Under the pieces are notes generated by a model that was not told the origin of the DNA, did not search any database, and saw only the letters and a list, made by a program, of their open reading frames with translations. A stretch of 64,000 nt of DNA from positions 310,001 to 374,000 of the forward strand of contig NZ_JACMIA010000001.1 of the NCBI RefSeq assembly GCF_014252955.1, given 5' to 3'. Origin of the DNA: Stappia sp. 28M-7 (GTDB lineage Bacteria > Pseudomonadota > Alphaproteobacteria > Rhizobiales > Stappiaceae). The position numbers and the translations under genes were made by a program. This document shows, piece by piece, positions 55,719 through 64,000 of the stretch. How positions within the stretch are numbered: the first letter of the stretch is position 1; each line of letters starts with the position of its first letter.

Positions 55719-55999
55719 GGGCGGGCCGAAACTTTCCAGGTTCTGCGGGTGCGGCGGGATTGGAGGCGGGCGCGGATAGCGATCCTGCAAGGAGCCGGCC
55801 CACGAGTGCGGCCACAGGCGGCCTGATGCGGCCGGGCGCACACGGTCCCGCTCGGCCTCGCAGGGCCGTTCTCTCCACCCCTTGCGCCCACGGGGTCCGA
55901 ACAGCCGGGACCTTGGGGCGCGGGCGGCAGAGACCCTTCGTCCCGCCGGCGCAAGGCCTGGCGGGAGACGGTCCTGTCCGTTTCCTCGCTACGCCGGCA

Positions 56000-56413
56000 T
56001 CAGCCGGCGTAGTGTACCGGCGCGCTCACGTCGTCCACCGACCACAGCTTCTCGATATTGTAGAAGGCGCGGACCTCTGGGCGGAACACATGGACGATCA
56101 CGTCGCCCGCGTCGATGAGCACCCAGTCGCACTGGGGCGTGCCCTCGATCTGGGCGTTGCCGTGGCCGGCATCCTTCAGGTCGCGCAGCAGGTGGTCGGC
56201 GATGGCGCCGACATGCCGGTGCGAACGGCCCGATGCGACGATGACCTGATCGGCCATCGGCGACTTGCCGGTGATGTCGATGGTGACGATGTCCTCGGCC
56301 TTGGAATCGGCAAGGGAGGCGAGGACGGTGTCGAGCAGGTTCGCACGCTGCTGCGTGCCGGCTGCTGCGGGGTGAGGGGCGGTGGACGCCGTCGCCTCGG
56401 TTTCGAAGGTCAT
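56000..56413 (-). CDS. rsfS: Ribosomal silencing factor RsfS
   Basis: This 137-residue protein binds L14 and blocks subunit joining under starvation. The core has DSKAEDIVTIDITGKSPMADQVIVASGRSHRHVGAIADHLLRDLKD and the conserved DWVLIDAGDVIVHVFRPEVRAFYNIEKLW. The N-terminal 25 residues are variable. It lies between nadD and rlmH with gaps of over 200 bases on both sides, so it may have its own promoter. Confidence 0.93.
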   Translation of the reverse strand: MTFETEATASTAPHPAAAGTQQRANLLDTVLASLADSKAEDIVTIDITGKSPMADQVIVASGRSHRHVGAIADHLLRDLKDAGHGNAQIEGTPQCDWVLIDAGDVIVHVFRPEVRAFYNIEKLWSVDDVSAPVHYAG

Positions 56414-56652
56414 GCTCAGACGGATTGCCTTTCATCCGGTTCGTCCGGCCGCATGCCGACGGCTGCACGTCATGGTGCATCCTTTGGGGCTGCGGCCTGA
56501 TGGATAGGGACGTCTGCCTTGGGCAGGTCGTCCGTTATCCGGCCTTGTACGCCGAAATGCGATACGGCGCGACTCTTCCGGCGCAGGTAAAAGAGTGGCC
56601 CTCGTTGGTGGCGTTTTCAAGACATTCCCGGCAACGTGCCGAACGGACCCTT

Positions 56653-57261
56653 TCACCGGTCCTGCGCGAGCGCGCGGATCCGTGTGGAGGAGGAGGCATC
56701 GCGCGGTCCGGTCAGGAAGGTCCAGGCAGGCGGCGCCATGCCCGGCAGCAGCCGCGCATCGGCCTCGTCGAGACGGTTGCCGGCAAAGCTCTGCGCCGCC
56801 GGCGAGGCGAGCGCGGGCAGCGTCGCACCCGGCCGGTCGACCACGGCGATGGGCACGCGCGCGAAGATGTCGCGCCAGTCCTGCCAGCGGTGGAAGCCGG
56901 CGAGATTGTCCGCCCCCATCACCCAGACGAAGTTGAGCCGCGGCCGCAGCTGCGTCAGCCGTGCCAGCGTGCGCGCGCTATAGGCGGTGCCCAGCTGCGT
57001 CTCCAGCGCGGTCACCGTCATGCGCGGATGCCGGGCGATCGCCTCCACCGCATCCAGTCGCCGGGCCAGCGGCGCCAGCTCCGAATGGTCCTTCAGCGGA
57101 TTGCCCGGCGTCACCAGCCACCACAACCGGTCGAGCCCGAGCCGCGCCAGCGCGATGTCGGCGACCAGCCGGTGGCCGGAATGCGGCGGATTGAACGAAC
57201 CGCCGAACAGGCCGATGCGGTTGCCCGGCTCGGCATGCGGAATGGCGAGCCGAGGGTCCAT
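56653..57261 (-). CDS. nadD: Nicotinate-nucleotide adenylyltransferase
   Basis: This 202-residue enzyme adenylates nicotinate mononucleotide in NAD synthesis. The nucleotidyltransferase motif GLFGGSFNPPHSGHRLVADIAL is at residues 18-39, followed by WLVTPGNPLKDH and the C-terminal SSTRIRAL motif. The start ATG at 57261 is adjacent to the proA stop, with no gap. Order proA-nadD-rsfS is conserved in rhizobia. Confidence 0.94.
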   Translation of the reverse strand: MDPRLAIPHAEPGNRIGLFGGSFNPPHSGHRLVADIALARLGLDRLWWLVTPGNPLKDHSELAPLARRLDAVEAIARHPRMTVTALETQLGTAYSARTLARLTQLRPRLNFVWVMGADNLAGFHRWQDWRDIFARVPIAVVDRPGATLPALASPAAQSFAGNRLDEADARLLPGMAPPAWTFLTGPRDASSSTRIRALAQDR

Positions 57262-58542
57262 TCAGGGGCGCACCTGCCCGGTGCCGTGGACCCGGTACTT
57301 GAAGCTCGTCAGCTGCTCGACGCCCACCGGCCCGCGCGCATGCATGCGCCCGGTGGCGATGCCGATCTCCGCGCCCATGCCGAACTCGCCGCCATCGGCG
57401 AACTGGGTCGAGGCATTGTGCGTCAGGATCGCCGAATCCACCTCGGCGAAGAACCGCGCGACCGCCTGCGGATCCTCCGCGATGATGCCGTCGGTGTGGT
57501 GCGAGCCGTAGGTCTCGATATGCTCGATCGCCGCGTCCAGCCCGTCGACCACGCGCACGGCGAGGATCGCGTCGAGATATTCGGTACGCCAGTCGTCCTC
57601 GGTCGCCGCGCGCGCCTGCGGCACGGCAGCGCACACGTCCGCGTCGCCCCGGATCTCGCAGCCCGCCTCGATCAGCGCAGTGCAGACCGGCACCAGCAGC
57701 GTGTCCGCCACGGCCCGGTCGATCAGCAGCGTTTCCATCGCCCCGCAGATGCCGGTGCGGCGCATCTTGGCGTTGACCGCCACCTTCAGCGCCATGTCCG
57801 GATCGGCACTGCGGTCGATGAAGATGTGGCAGAGCCCTTCCAGATGGGCGAAGACCGGCACGCGCGCTTCCTGCTGCACGCGGGCGACGAGGCTCTTGCC
57901 GCCGCGCGGCACGATCACGTCGACGGTGCCCTCGAGCCCGGCCAGCATCTCGCCGACGGCGGCCCGGTCGGTCACCGGCACCACCTGGATCGCCGCTTCC
58001 GGCAGGCCGGCGCGCACGAGCCCGCGCGCCAGCGCGGCATGGATGGCAAGGTTGGAGCGGATCGTATCGGAGCCGCCGCGCAGGATCACCGCGTTGCCGG
58101 CCTTCAGGCACAGCGCGCCGGCATCCGCCGTCACGTTGGGCCGGCTCTCGTAGATCACGCCGATGACGCCGAGCGGCGTGCGTACGCGCTCGATATGCAG
58201 TCCGTTCGGCCGGTCCCAGGCGGCGATCACCGCGCCCACCGGATCGTCCAGCGCCGCCACCGCCTCGATGCCGGCGGCAATCGCCTCGACGCGCTCCTCT
58301 GTCAGCGTGCCGCGGTCGAGATAGGCGGCGGTCTGGCCGCCTTCCGTCATCGCGGCGATGTCCTGCGCATTCGCCGCCAGGATCTCGGCGGTCGAAGCGC
58401 GCACCTCTTCGGCCATCGCCGCAAGGGCGGCGTTCTTCGTTGCCGCATCCGCCGTCGCCAGCCGGCGCGACGCCGCGCGGGCCTCGCGGCCCATCTGCCG
58501 CATCAGTCCCGTGATATCGGTCTTCGCCACCCGTTCAAGCAT
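57262..58542 (-). CDS. proA: Gamma-glutamyl phosphate reductase
   Basis: This 426-residue aldehyde-dehydrogenase-fold enzyme reduces glutamyl 5-phosphate to glutamate semialdehyde in proline synthesis. The catalytic cysteine is in [15 protein letters not shown], with [14 protein letters not shown] and [11 protein letters not shown] upstream and [33 protein letters not shown] near the end. The ATG at 58542 overlaps proB by eight bases. Confidence 0.95.
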   Translation of the reverse strand: MLERVAKTDITGLMRQMGREARAASRRLATADAATKNAALAAMAEEVRASTAEILAANAQDIAAMTEGGQTAAYLDRGTLTEERVEAIAAGIEAVAALDDPVGAVIAAWDRPNGLHIERVRTPLGVIGVIYESRPNVTADAGALCLKAGNAVILRGGSDTIRSNLAIHAALARGLVRAGLPEAAIQVVPVTDRAAVGEMLAGLEGTVDVIVPRGGKSLVARVQQEARVPVFAHLEGLCHIFIDRSADPDMALKVAVNAKMRRTGICGAMETLLIDRAVADTLLVPVCTALIEAGCEIRGDADVCAAVPQARAATEDDWRTEYLDAILAVRVVDGLDAAIEHIETYGSHHTDGIIAEDPQAVARFFAEVDSAILTHNASTQFADGGEFGMGAEIGIATGRMHARGPVGVEQLTSFKYRVHGTGQVRP

Positions 58543-59755
58543 CGCTGCCGCCTCCCGTCACCGTCTCTCCGGTCTGCCCGCTTAGCACGAGATCGTCCCG
58601 GTGCACCATCTCCGCCCGGCCCGCATAGCCGAGGATCGTCTCGATCTCGCGGCTGTTGCGCCCGAGGATCAGTCCCGCTTCGGGGTGGTCGTAGGCGACC
58701 AGCCCGCGGCCGATATCGCGCCCGTCCGGGGCCACCAGCCGCACCGCGTCGCCGCGGTTGAAGTCGCCTTCCACCCGGCGGATGCCGGCCGGCAGCAGGC
58801 TGCGGCCCGATTCCACCGCGCGGATCGCACCCGCATCCAGGTGCAGCGCGCCGCGCGGCTCCAGATGGCCGCCGATCCACGCCTTGCGGGCGGTGGCGGG
58901 CGTCGACCTTGCGAGAAACCACGTCGCCCGGCCGCCCGCTTCCAGATGCGCCAGCGGGTTCATCCGTTTGCCGCTGGCAATCGCCATGGTCGTGCCGGCG
59001 GAAGTGGCGATCTTGGCCGCGTCGATCTTGGTGCGCATGCCGCCACGCGACAGTTCGGACCCGGCGGCGCCCGCCATGGACTCGATCTCGCCGGTGATCG
59101 CCGCGACCTCGGGCAGGAACACCGCGTCCGGATTGCTGGCGGGCGGCGCGGTATAGAGCCCGTCGACATCCGACAGCAGCACCAGGCAGTCGGCGCTGGC
59201 CATGGTGGCGACGCGCGCCGCCAGCCGGTCGTTGTCGCCGTAGCGGATCTCGGAGGTGGCGACCGTGTCGTTCTCGTTGACGATGGGTACGGCGCCGAGC
59301 TTCAGCAGGGTGCCCAGCGTCTCGCGGGCGTTGAGATAGCGCCGCCGCTCCTCGGTGTCGCCGAGCGTCAGCAGCACCTGGCCGGCGGTCAGCCCGCGCG
59401 CGCCGAGCGCTTCGGCATAGGCCTGGGCCAGCGCCACCTGGCCGACCGAGGCGGCGGCCTGCGCCTGTTCCAGCTTGAGCGGCCCGCGCGGCAGCTTGAG
59501 GACGCCGCGCCCCAGCGCGATGGCGCCGGAGGAGACGACGATGAGCTCCGTACCCGCCCGCGCCAGCATCGCGAGGTCGTCGGCCATCGCGTCGAGCCAG
59601 TCGCGCTTGAGCCTGCCGTCCTCGACGAGCAGGGCCGAGCCGATCTTGACGACGAGGCGGCGGTGGGAGGAGAGGCGGCCGGCAGCTTTTGCGGTGCCGG
59701 CCTTGCTGTCGCTGTCCGTTAGGGCGGACAGCGAATCGGAGAGGGGGGTGGACAT
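58535..59755 (-). CDS. proB: Glutamate 5-kinase
   Basis: This 406-residue enzyme phosphorylates glutamate, the first step of proline synthesis. The kinase domain (about residues 30-285) has [52 protein letters not shown] and [16 protein letters not shown]-terminal PUA domain follows from about residue 305. An extra N-terminal 30 residues are variable; the ATG at 59755 was kept because no better start occurs before the fold. Overlaps proA by eight bases. Confidence 0.95.
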   Translation of the reverse strand: MSTPLSDSLSALTDSDSKAGTAKAAGRLSSHRRLVVKIGSALLVEDGRLKRDWLDAMADDLAMLARAGTELIVVSSGAIALGRGVLKLPRGPLKLEQAQAAASVGQVALAQAYAEALGARGLTAGQVLLTLGDTEERRRYLNARETLGTLLKLGAVPIVNENDTVATSEIRYGDNDRLAARVATMASADCLVLLSDVDGLYTAPPASNPDAVFLPEVAAITGEIESMAGAAGSELSRGGMRTKIDAAKIATSAGTTMAIASGKRMNPLAHLEAGGRATWFLARSTPATARKAWIGGHLEPRGALHLDAGAIRAVESGRSLLPAGIRRVEGDFNRGDAVRLVAPDGRDIGRGLVAYDHPEAGLILGRNSREIETILGYAGRAEMVHRDDLVLSGQTGETVTGGGSDA

Positions 59756-59821
59756 CGGGTGTGGTCCGTCAGTTCGGGTGCGCGGCCCGTTGCAGGCGCG
59801 CGCGGAAGACAGGGGGGGTGG

Positions 59822-59847
59822 GGCGGGGCGCCCTCGCGCGCCCCGCC
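59822..59847. repeat. GC-only hairpin in the obgE-proB gap
   Basis: GGCGGGGCGC (59822-59831) is the exact complement of GCGCCCCGCC (59838-59847), with a six-base loop, beside a seven-G run at 59812-59818. It lies in the 235-base gap between obgE and proB, which has no gene. It lacks a T-run; it may be a pause or an RNA-stabilising structure. Confidence 0.45.
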
Positions 59848-59990
59848 AAGGCGCTCCCGGTCATGGTCGGCCCATCACGGCCCCTCCGTTGCGGCCCGTC
59901 TTCATCGCGGGCCTGGTTTCCTGTCTCCGGCGGGCTGTCGCCATCGCCTTGCGTCCTGTCGCGTCGTGTCCGCTTCCCGTGCCTGGCGCC

Positions 59991-61073
<1,083 letters not shown>

Positions 61074-61634
61074 TCAGGCCTGTACCGGGGCATGTCCCCG
61101 GTTCCGGTACTCGAATGTCGTGCGGTCGAGCCGGTAGCAGCGCGCCGGCCGGCTTATCCCGCAGGCCAGGCTCGTGCACTCCGTCCCGCCGATGTCGCGG
61201 AAGCCGAGCTTTTCGAGCACGTTCCGCGAGGCGGTATTCTCTGTCATCACGCGGGCCTCGACGGCTTGCGCGTTTCCTGCCCCGAAAATCCAGGCAAGCG
61301 CGGTGCCGGCAGCCTCGCTCATGTAGCCGTGCCCCCAGAAGGGCCGGCCAAGCCAATAGCCGATCACCGGCGTTTCGTCCAATCCGCGTAGCGACAACGC
61401 GCCGACGAACCCGCTGCCATCGTCGATGGCGAGCTCGAATTTTGCCGGATCGCGGCCGATGCCGGCAAGCCACGTCTCGCCGTCCTCCCGCGAATAGGGG
61501 TGCGGCAGGCGCTCCAGCACCCGCGCGATATCGGCATCGTTTGCCAGCTTTGCAAGGCGGTCGAGATCACTGGCGACGGGCGCGCGCAGCGTCAGCCTTG
61601 CGCTTTTCAGCAAGGGATGGGCGAGCGTGCTCAT
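61074..61634 (-). CDS. GNAT family N-acetyltransferase (RimJ/RimL-like), copy 1
   Basis: This 186-residue protein starts LLKSARLTLRAPVASDLDRLAKLANDADIARVLERLPHPY and has the acetyl-CoA region PVIGYWLGRPFWGHGYMSEAAGTALAWIFG and ENTASRNVLEKLGFRDIG, the pattern of RimJ/RimL acyltransferases that act on protein N-termini or small amines. Substrate unknown. The ATG overlaps the stop of the upstream GNAT gene (ATGA). It ends 36 bases before obgE. Confidence 0.85.
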   Translation of the reverse strand: MSTLAHPLLKSARLTLRAPVASDLDRLAKLANDADIARVLERLPHPYSREDGETWLAGIGRDPAKFELAIDDGSGFVGALSLRGLDETPVIGYWLGRPFWGHGYMSEAAGTALAWIFGAGNAQAVEARVMTENTASRNVLEKLGFRDIGGTECTSLACGISRPARCYRLDRTTFEYRNRGHAPVQA

Positions 61635-62239
61635 ATCGCGGCCTCCACCTGGCGCGCGTCGGCGCCCGGACGGCTGGCGTGCTCCAGCCGCAGCACCACG
61701 TTCTCCACCTCGCGTCCCAGCGCCAGCGAATGGCGCATCATCCGCCCCGTCCGGCGAAAGCCGAGACGGGCGAGCACCTTGAGCGAGGCGGCATTGTCGG
61801 CGAAGGCCCGCGCTGCCATCGCCTGGCAGCGATGGGCGGCAAAGCCCCAGTCGAGCGCGGCCGCTGCGGCCTCGCCGGCATAGCCGAAGCCCTGGAACGG
61901 GCGGCCGATCCAGTAGCCGATCGAGGGGCAGTCCGGATGTTCGGCCAGCTCTCCCGGCGCCTTGATGGCGACGAGGCCGATCACGATGCCGCCCAGCGTG
62001 ACGGCGAAGGCCGCCTCGCCGGTCAGCGGATCCTCGTTGATGGCGGCGGCGACGAATTCCGCCGCCGCGCCGTCCTTCGCCGGCCACGGCATGCCGGTCA
62101 GCCAGCGCACGATCTCGTGGTCGCGGCTGCACAGCGTGTCGATGGCTTCCGCGTCCGCCGGCTCCAGCGGGCGCAGCACCAGCCGCCGGGTGGCGAGCCG
62201 GTCGCTCAGGCGTCCCTCATTCAGGCCGAGGTGAGGCAT
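61631..62239 (-). CDS. GNAT family N-acetyltransferase, copy 2
   Basis: This 202-residue protein has the same layout as its neighbours: TRRLVLRPLEPADAEAIDTLCSRDHEIVRWLTGMPWP, SIGYWIGRPFQGFGYAGEAAAAALDWGF and DNAASLKVLARLGFRRTG. The acceptor side differs, so it is probably not redundant. The ATG at 62239 lies inside the end of copy 3 (19-base overlap) and the stop overlaps the start of copy 1. Substrate unknown. Confidence 0.85.
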   Translation of the reverse strand: MPHLGLNEGRLSDRLATRRLVLRPLEPADAEAIDTLCSRDHEIVRWLTGMPWPAKDGAAAEFVAAAINEDPLTGEAAFAVTLGGIVIGLVAIKAPGELAEHPDCPSIGYWIGRPFQGFGYAGEAAAAALDWGFAAHRCQAMAARAFADNAASLKVLARLGFRRTGRMMRHSLALGREVENVVLRLEHASRPGADARQVEAAI

Positions 62240-62841
62240 GTCATCCGCCCCCACTGCTTGAGGGCGCGCCAGGTGCTGCGGTCGATGGCGAAGCGGTCGA
62301 CCGAGACCGCACCGCCGGCGCCGCGGGAATGGATCATCCCCTGCTCGACGAACTGGAAGCCGCACTTGACCAGCACCCGCCGCGAGGCGGGGTTGGTGAC
62401 GCGGGCCGCCGCCGTCAGCCGGTCGGCACCCTGGGCCGCGAAGACATGGTCTACCACCGACTGCGCCGCCTCGGTGGCGTAGCCCTGGCCCCAGAACGGC
62501 TCGCCGATCCAGTAGCCCAGATGCAGCGGCTCGCCCTCGTCAGGGGCGCCATAGCCGATGGCACCGATCACGCGGCCCGTCGACTTCAGGCGGATGGCGA
62601 ACTTGGCGCGCGTCGTCGAGCGGTTCGCCGAAAGGGCGATGAGATTTCGCCCGTCGGCGACCGTGAAGGGATGGGGCATCGATGCCACCATCGTTGCGAT
62701 ACGGCGGTTGTTGGCGAGGAAAACGATATCTGCAAGGTCGTCCGGACGCAGCGCGTCCAGCTTCAGCCTCTCGGTCTCCTGCGGGCCAGCAACCGCGGCC
62801 AGACTATCTTCTTCCAGGCTCTCTTCGATATCCGCAACCAT
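62221..62841 (-). CDS. GNAT family N-acetyltransferase, copy 3
   Basis: This protein of about 206 residues has an acidic N-terminal extension (IEESLEEDSLAAVAGPQET), then RLKLDALRPDDLADIVFLANNRRIATMVASMPHPF, LGYWIGEPFWGQGYATEAAQSVVDHVFA and NPASRRVLVKCGFQF. The ATG at 62841 is preferred over the one at 62856 because GGAGG stands five bases before it. It is the first of three tandem GNAT genes, just after the rpmA terminator, so it may depend on read-through or on a promoter within the 120-base gap. Confidence 0.85.
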   Translation of the reverse strand: MVADIEESLEEDSLAAVAGPQETERLKLDALRPDDLADIVFLANNRRIATMVASMPHPFTVADGRNLIALSANRSTTRAKFAIRLKSTGRVIGAIGYGAPDEGEPLHLGYWIGEPFWGQGYATEAAQSVVDHVFAAQGADRLTAAARVTNPASRRVLVKCGFQFVEQGMIHSRGAGGAVSVDRFAIDRSTWRALKQWGRMTCLTSA

Positions 62842-62863
62842 GGTGTCCTCCGGCATTGCGACG

Positions 62864-62898
62864 AAAAGAAAAAGGGGAGATGGCGGCCCATCTCCCCT
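62864..62898 (-). terminator. Terminator of the rplU-rpmA transcript
   Basis: AGGGGAGATGG (62873-62883) pairs with CCATCTCCCCT (62888-62898), a four-base loop between. On the minus strand TTTTTCTTTT follows the stem. A second GC-rich stem (62930-62938 with 62951-62959, AACCGCCGG/CCGGCGGTT) lies just before it. Confidence 0.88.
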
Positions 62899-62978
62899 GA
62901 TCCGTCGCGATCATGCCGGTTTTGTTTCAAACCGCCGGGTCGATGGGACGCCGGCGGTTCGAACCAAACACGTCGGCT

Positions 62979-63248
62979 TTACTCTGCTGCGTCTACGAGT
63001 GGCATCACGTTGATATACGTGCGTTTGTTGGCCTTGGCCTGGAACGTCACCGTTCCCTCGACGACGGCGAAGATCGTATGATCCTTGCCCATGCCAACAC
63101 CCGTACCCGGATGCCACTTCGTGCCGCGCTGGCGCGCGATAATATTGCCCGGGACGACCGCCTCGCCGCCGAACTTCTTGATGCCCAGACGTCGGCCCGC
63201 GGAATCGCGGCCGTTACGGGACGAGCCACCTGCCTTTTTGTGTGCCAT
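62979..63248 (-). CDS. rpmA: 50S ribosomal protein L27
   Basis: This 89-residue protein is bacterial L27. [29 protein letters not shown] at the N-terminus reaches the peptidyl-transferase centre; [18 protein letters not shown] follows. It is not the type with a cleaved N-terminal extension. It lies 48 bases after rplU, the universal order. Confidence 0.97.
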   Translation of the reverse strand: MAHKKAGGSSRNGRDSAGRRLGIKKFGGEAVVPGNIIARQRGTKWHPGTGVGMGKDHTIFAVVEGTVTFQAKANKRTYINVMPLVDAAE

Positions 63249-63296
63249 GACGAAACTCCTCGTCGAAAACCTTCAGTCAGCCTTGAATGGCGGCAA

Positions 63297-63917
63297 TCAC
63301 TTGCCGGCCAGATCCGAAGCCTGCTGGACCCAGTTGTCGCGCTCGATGCGGCCCTTGAAGGAAAGGGCCTCGTCGACGCGGGCGATGTCTTCCGCGGTGA
63401 AGGCTGCGACCTGAGCGTAGGTCGTGATGCCCATCGCGTTCAGCTTCTTCTCCAGCACGGGGCCGACACCGGAGATCTTCTTCAGATCGTCGGCGGGCGC
63501 ATCCGGTGCGGTGAACAGGACCGGGAGTTCGGTCTCGGTGCCTGCATCCTCGGCCTTCTCCGCCTTCGGAGCAGCGGCCTTCTTCTTGGTCGCCGGCTTG
63601 GCGCCACCGGTCAGGATGTCGGTGATCTTGACCAGCGTGAAGCTCTGGCGGTGGCCGTTGCGGCGACGCGAGTTCTGCCGACGGCGCTTCTTGAAGATGA
63701 TGATCTTGCGGTGGCGCGCCTGGTCGACGACCTCGCCGACGACGCTCGCACCCTCGACCAGGGGGGCACCGATCATGGTGGCGGTGTCGCCGCCCACCAT
63801 CAGGACCTCTTCGAAAGTCACGGTCTCACCCGCCTCGGCCGAGATCTTCTCGACCTTGAGCAGGTCATCCTGGGCGACGCGGTACTGCTTGCCGCCCGTC
63901 TTGATCACTGCGAACAT
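63297..63917 (-). CDS. rplU: 50S ribosomal protein L21 with a C-terminal helix-hairpin-helix extension
   Basis: The first 103 residues are normal L21 ([25 protein letters not shown], the basic loop [23 protein letters not shown]). About 100 residues follow: a Lys/Ala-rich linker ([18 protein letters not shown]) and a compact domain with [29 protein letters not shown], a helix-hairpin-helix pattern, ending [16 protein letters not shown]21 of this length is twice the usual size; similar tails occur in rhizobial L21 and in other proteins. Its role is not established. The ATG at 63917 gives the conserved start. Confidence 0.95.
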   Translation of the reverse strand: MFAVIKTGGKQYRVAQDDLLKVEKISAEAGETVTFEEVLMVGGDTATMIGAPLVEGASVVGEVVDQARHRKIIIFKKRRRQNSRRRNGHRQSFTLVKITDILTGGAKPATKKKAAAPKAEKAEDAGTETELPVLFTAPDAPADDLKKISGVGPVLEKKLNAMGITTYAQVAAFTAEDIARVDEALSFKGRIERDNWVQQASDLAGK

Positions 63918-64000
63918 GTCTCGCACGTCCTTCTTTTCGTTTTGCTCGCCGGCAGGCCGTCTTTGGTCTACCGGGCTTCGCCTTCCTGCCCTTCGGCGTC

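Overview
The window is about 64 kb of high-GC chromosome from an alphaproteobacterium, almost certainly a Hyphomicrobiales (Rhizobiales) member. A Stappia/Labrenzia-type relative is a guess from overall protein character only. Supporting signs are the alphaproteobacterial forms of AddB and AddA, the TIGR02300, DUF1150, DUF1127 and LapA families, a class II (CP4-like) AroA, a ribosomal protein L21 with a helix-hairpin-helix tail, and several rhizobial gene orders. No transposase, phage gene, CRISPR array or replication origin was seen.

Layout. 1-9.0 kb: end of a sugar kinase (AmgK-like), MurU-like nucleotidyltransferase, addB-addA, trxA, grpE. 9.1-14.9 kb: a ketoacyl synthase with a MarR regulator, a TRIC/UPF0126 membrane protein, lapA, sppA-ihfB, panB, DUF488. 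15.1-20.0 kb: aroA-cmk-rpsA on the minus strand, with TIGR02300 divergent and tRNA-Ala(GGC). 20.0-21.8 kb: a small unassigned region after the tRNA with two unknown genes. 21.8-33.1 kb: the main accessory region. It holds a branched-chain-amino-acid-type ABC importer and an SDR on the minus strand, facing a LysR regulator, a fused E1 alpha/beta 2-oxoacid-type dehydrogenase, its E2, a second SDR and a VOC protein on the plus strand. 33.2-36.8 kb: chemoreceptor with a free periplasmic partner, then Hsp20-DUF1150 behind a heat-shock promoter and a possible RNA thermometer. 36.9-43.7 kb: rnd, lptC-lptA-lptB, rpoN, hpf, ptsN and tRNA-Leu(CAG). 44-50.3 kb: NDUFA9-like protein, DUF1127, WYL regulator, uppP, GST, queG, SDR. 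50.4-64 kb: rplU-rpmA, three GNAT genes, obgE, proB-proA, nadD, rsfS, rlmH, envC, ctpA, a divergent polysaccharide deacetylase and rppH, all on the minus strand.

Most of the window is housekeeping: envelope building (MurU, UppP, Lpt, EnvC), translation (S1, L21, L27, RsfS, RlmH, Obg, QueG), DNA repair (AddAB) and global control (RpoN, PtsN, Hpf, IHF). The most promising less-described system is the 21.8-33.1 kb locus. It looks like uptake and dehydrogenase-complex cleavage of an unidentified, possibly acetoin-like, substrate. A textbook LysR box lies in front of the E1 gene. Other points worth a look are the Hsp20 leader, a palindrome ahead of the WYL regulator, and the two unknown genes beside tRNA-Ala.

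Start codons were chosen from ribosome-binding sites, family N-termini and overlaps, so several differ from the longest open frame. Functions come from reading motifs by eye; no database search was run.
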